NCBI GenBank assembly: GCA_023399275.1
Contig: JAEWQH010000111.1
Location: forward strand, 1-56,411
Direction: 5' to 3'
Source of the DNA: Bacillota bacterium
GTDB lineage: Bacteria; Bacillota; Clostridia; Christensenellales; CAG-138
DNA: 56,411 nt
Part shown: piece after piece, positions 55,306 through 56,411 of the stretch
Position numbering within the stretch: position 1 is the stretch's first letter
How the letters are laid out: each line of letters begins with the position of its first letter
The notes under the pieces: model-generated
Told to the model about the DNA's origin: nothing
What the model saw: only the letters and a program-made list of their open reading frames with translations
Database searches by the model: none
Made by a program: the position numbers and the translations under genes

Positions 55306-56411
55306 TTGAACAAAAAATTCATAACCGCCGTGATCTGGGTAGGGCTGTTTGCAGCGATCATCTACATGATCTCGGGCATGAACCCGACGCAGGGCAAGCC
55401 GGATGAGCTTGACTACAACTCGGAGTTTTTACAGCTTGTGCGCAACACGGAAAGCGCGGATACGACGCAAAAGACGATCAAGGCCATATTGGTCGACGAT
55501 CGAAAGGTATACGGCCTCTACGCCGGAAGCACCGCCGAGATGAAAGACCTGCCCAAGAAGGCGGAGTTCATCACCGTGCTGCCGAGCGAGAGCACATTCC
55601 GCGCGGATATGGCGGCGATCGTCTACTCGGCCAATCCGGAGAATTTCACCGGTGTGGACGAGATCTCCAGTGCGGACTACGGCTTTGCCTATGAGTCGGT
55701 GATCACGGAGGAGTCCATCTGGTCGCTGCTGCTGCCGAGCTTGCTCTTTATCGGCGCGATCGTGGTGTTTTATTTCCTCATGATGCGCGCGCAGGGCGGC
55801 GGCAAGCAGATGCAGAACTTCGGCAAGTCGCGCGCGCGGATGACGGTAGGGGACAAGATGAATGTCACCTTTGCCGATGTGGCGGGCGCGGATGAGGAAA
55901 AGGAGGAGCTGAAGGAGGTCGTAGACTTCATGCGCTCCCCGCAGCGCTTCAACGCCATCGGCGCGCGCATCCCAAAGGGCGTTTTGCTCGTAGGCCCTCC
56001 AGGCACGGGCAAGACGCTGCTCGCAAAAGCGGTTGCGGGGGAAGCGAAGGTTCCGTTCTTTTCGATCTCCGGCTCCGACTTTGTGGAGATGTTTGTCGGC
56101 GTCGGCGCCAGCCGCGTGCGCGACCTGTTTCAGACCGCTAAGCGCGCGACCCCCGCGGTCGTGTTTATAGACGAGATCGACGCCGTCGGTCGCCACCGCG
56201 GCGCAGGCATGGGCGGCGGGCACGACGAGCGTGAGCAAACGCTCAACCAACTGCTCGTGGAGATGGATGGCTTTGCGCCGAACGAGGGCATCATCGTCAT
56301 CGCGGCGACCAACCGGCCGGATATCCTTGATCCCGCGCTGCTGCGCCCGGGTCGCTTTGACCGGCAGATCACGGTGAACTACCCGGATGTGAAGGGCCGC
56401 GAGGAGATCTT
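55306..56411 (+). CDS. ftsH: ATP-dependent zinc metalloprotease FtsH (3' partial)
   Basis: The first 368 residues of FtsH, the membrane AAA+ protease that degrades membrane and regulatory proteins. Two membrane helices (about 5-22 and 145-165) flank an extracellular domain; then the AAA domain with Walker A GPPGTGKT, Walker B VFIDEIDAVG, and NRPDILDPALLRPGRFDRQI. The zinc HEXXH protease domain lies beyond the window. TTG start with GGAGGAAAGG upstream. Confidence 0.96.
   Translation, partial: MNKKFITAVIWVGLFAAIIYMISGMNPTQGKPDELDYNSEFLQLVRNTESADTTQKTIKAILVDDRKVYGLYAGSTAEMKDLPKKAEFITVLPSESTFRADMAAIVYSANPENFTGVDEISSADYGFAYESVITEESIWSLLLPSLLFIGAIVVFYFLMMRAQGGGKQMQNFGKSRARMTVGDKMNVTFADVAGADEEKEELKEVVDFMRSPQRFNAIGARIPKGVLLVGPPGTGKTLLAKAVAGEAKVPFFSISGSDFVEMFVGVGASRVRDLFQTAKRATPAVVFIDEIDAVGRHRGAGMGGGHDEREQTLNQLLVEMDGFAPNEGIIVIAATNRPDILDPALLRPGRFDRQITVNYPDVKGREEI

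Overview
The window looks like chromosome of a GC-rich, anaerobic, Gram-positive Clostridia-type bacterium (Firmicutes). The evidence is a six-gene Rnf complex in the clostridial order C-D-G-E-A-B, pyruvate phosphate dikinase, lipoproteins with clear lipoboxes, strong AGGAGG-type ribosome binding sites, frequent TTG and GTG starts, a MalEFG-type transporter with LacI control, and a tilS-hpt-ftsH run. I cannot name the genus. I found no tRNA, rRNA or CRISPR array.

Layout. 1-5313: carbohydrate genes (end of an ABC permease gene, YhcH/EbgC-like, RidA) converging on a GH3 glycosidase plus NahK-like sugar kinase operon. 5480-8003: a c-di-GMP-I riboswitch with an intrinsic terminator leads a four-gene operon (secreted small protein, MNT nucleotidyltransferase, cupin-HD-GYP protein, HEPN protein). 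8026-13205, minus strand: a membrane peptide, thiI with a cysteine desulfurase, msrAB with a membrane protein, and a lipoprotein. 13492-21937: an intact phage head cassette in P22 gene order (TerS, TerL, portal, scaffold-like, N4gp56-type capsid, connectors, propeller) without integrase, lysis, replication, tape-measure or tail-fibre genes. 22133-26440: diacylglycerol-kinase-like protein and three envelope proteins (DUF5711-like propeller, CvpA-like, cache-like sensor). 27099-34859: ppdK converging on rnfCDGEAB. 35404-36565: an AT-rich cation/proton antiporter pseudogene broken by an exact 25-bp tandem duplication. 36660-40275: metallophosphoesterase, divergent PAP2 protein, SRAP/YedK, AraC-type regulator. 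40360-46472: a LacI-controlled alpha-glucan locus (lacI, binding protein, two permeases, malQ) behind a consensus promoter and a 12-bp operator array. 46770-52176: DUF2271 lipoprotein, a fused priming glycosyltransferase/RmlA-like protein, and a membrane GGDEF-EAL protein. 52243-56411: radC, tilS, hpt and the start of ftsH.

The most unusual systems are the c-di-GMP riboswitch operon, in which an MNT gene and a HEPN gene flank a cupin-HD-GYP gene, and the stand-alone P22-like head cassette. The glycosyltransferase-nucleotidyltransferase fusion and the LacI half-site array come next. Cyclic-di-GMP is a recurrent theme: one riboswitch and two probable phosphodiesterases of different families.
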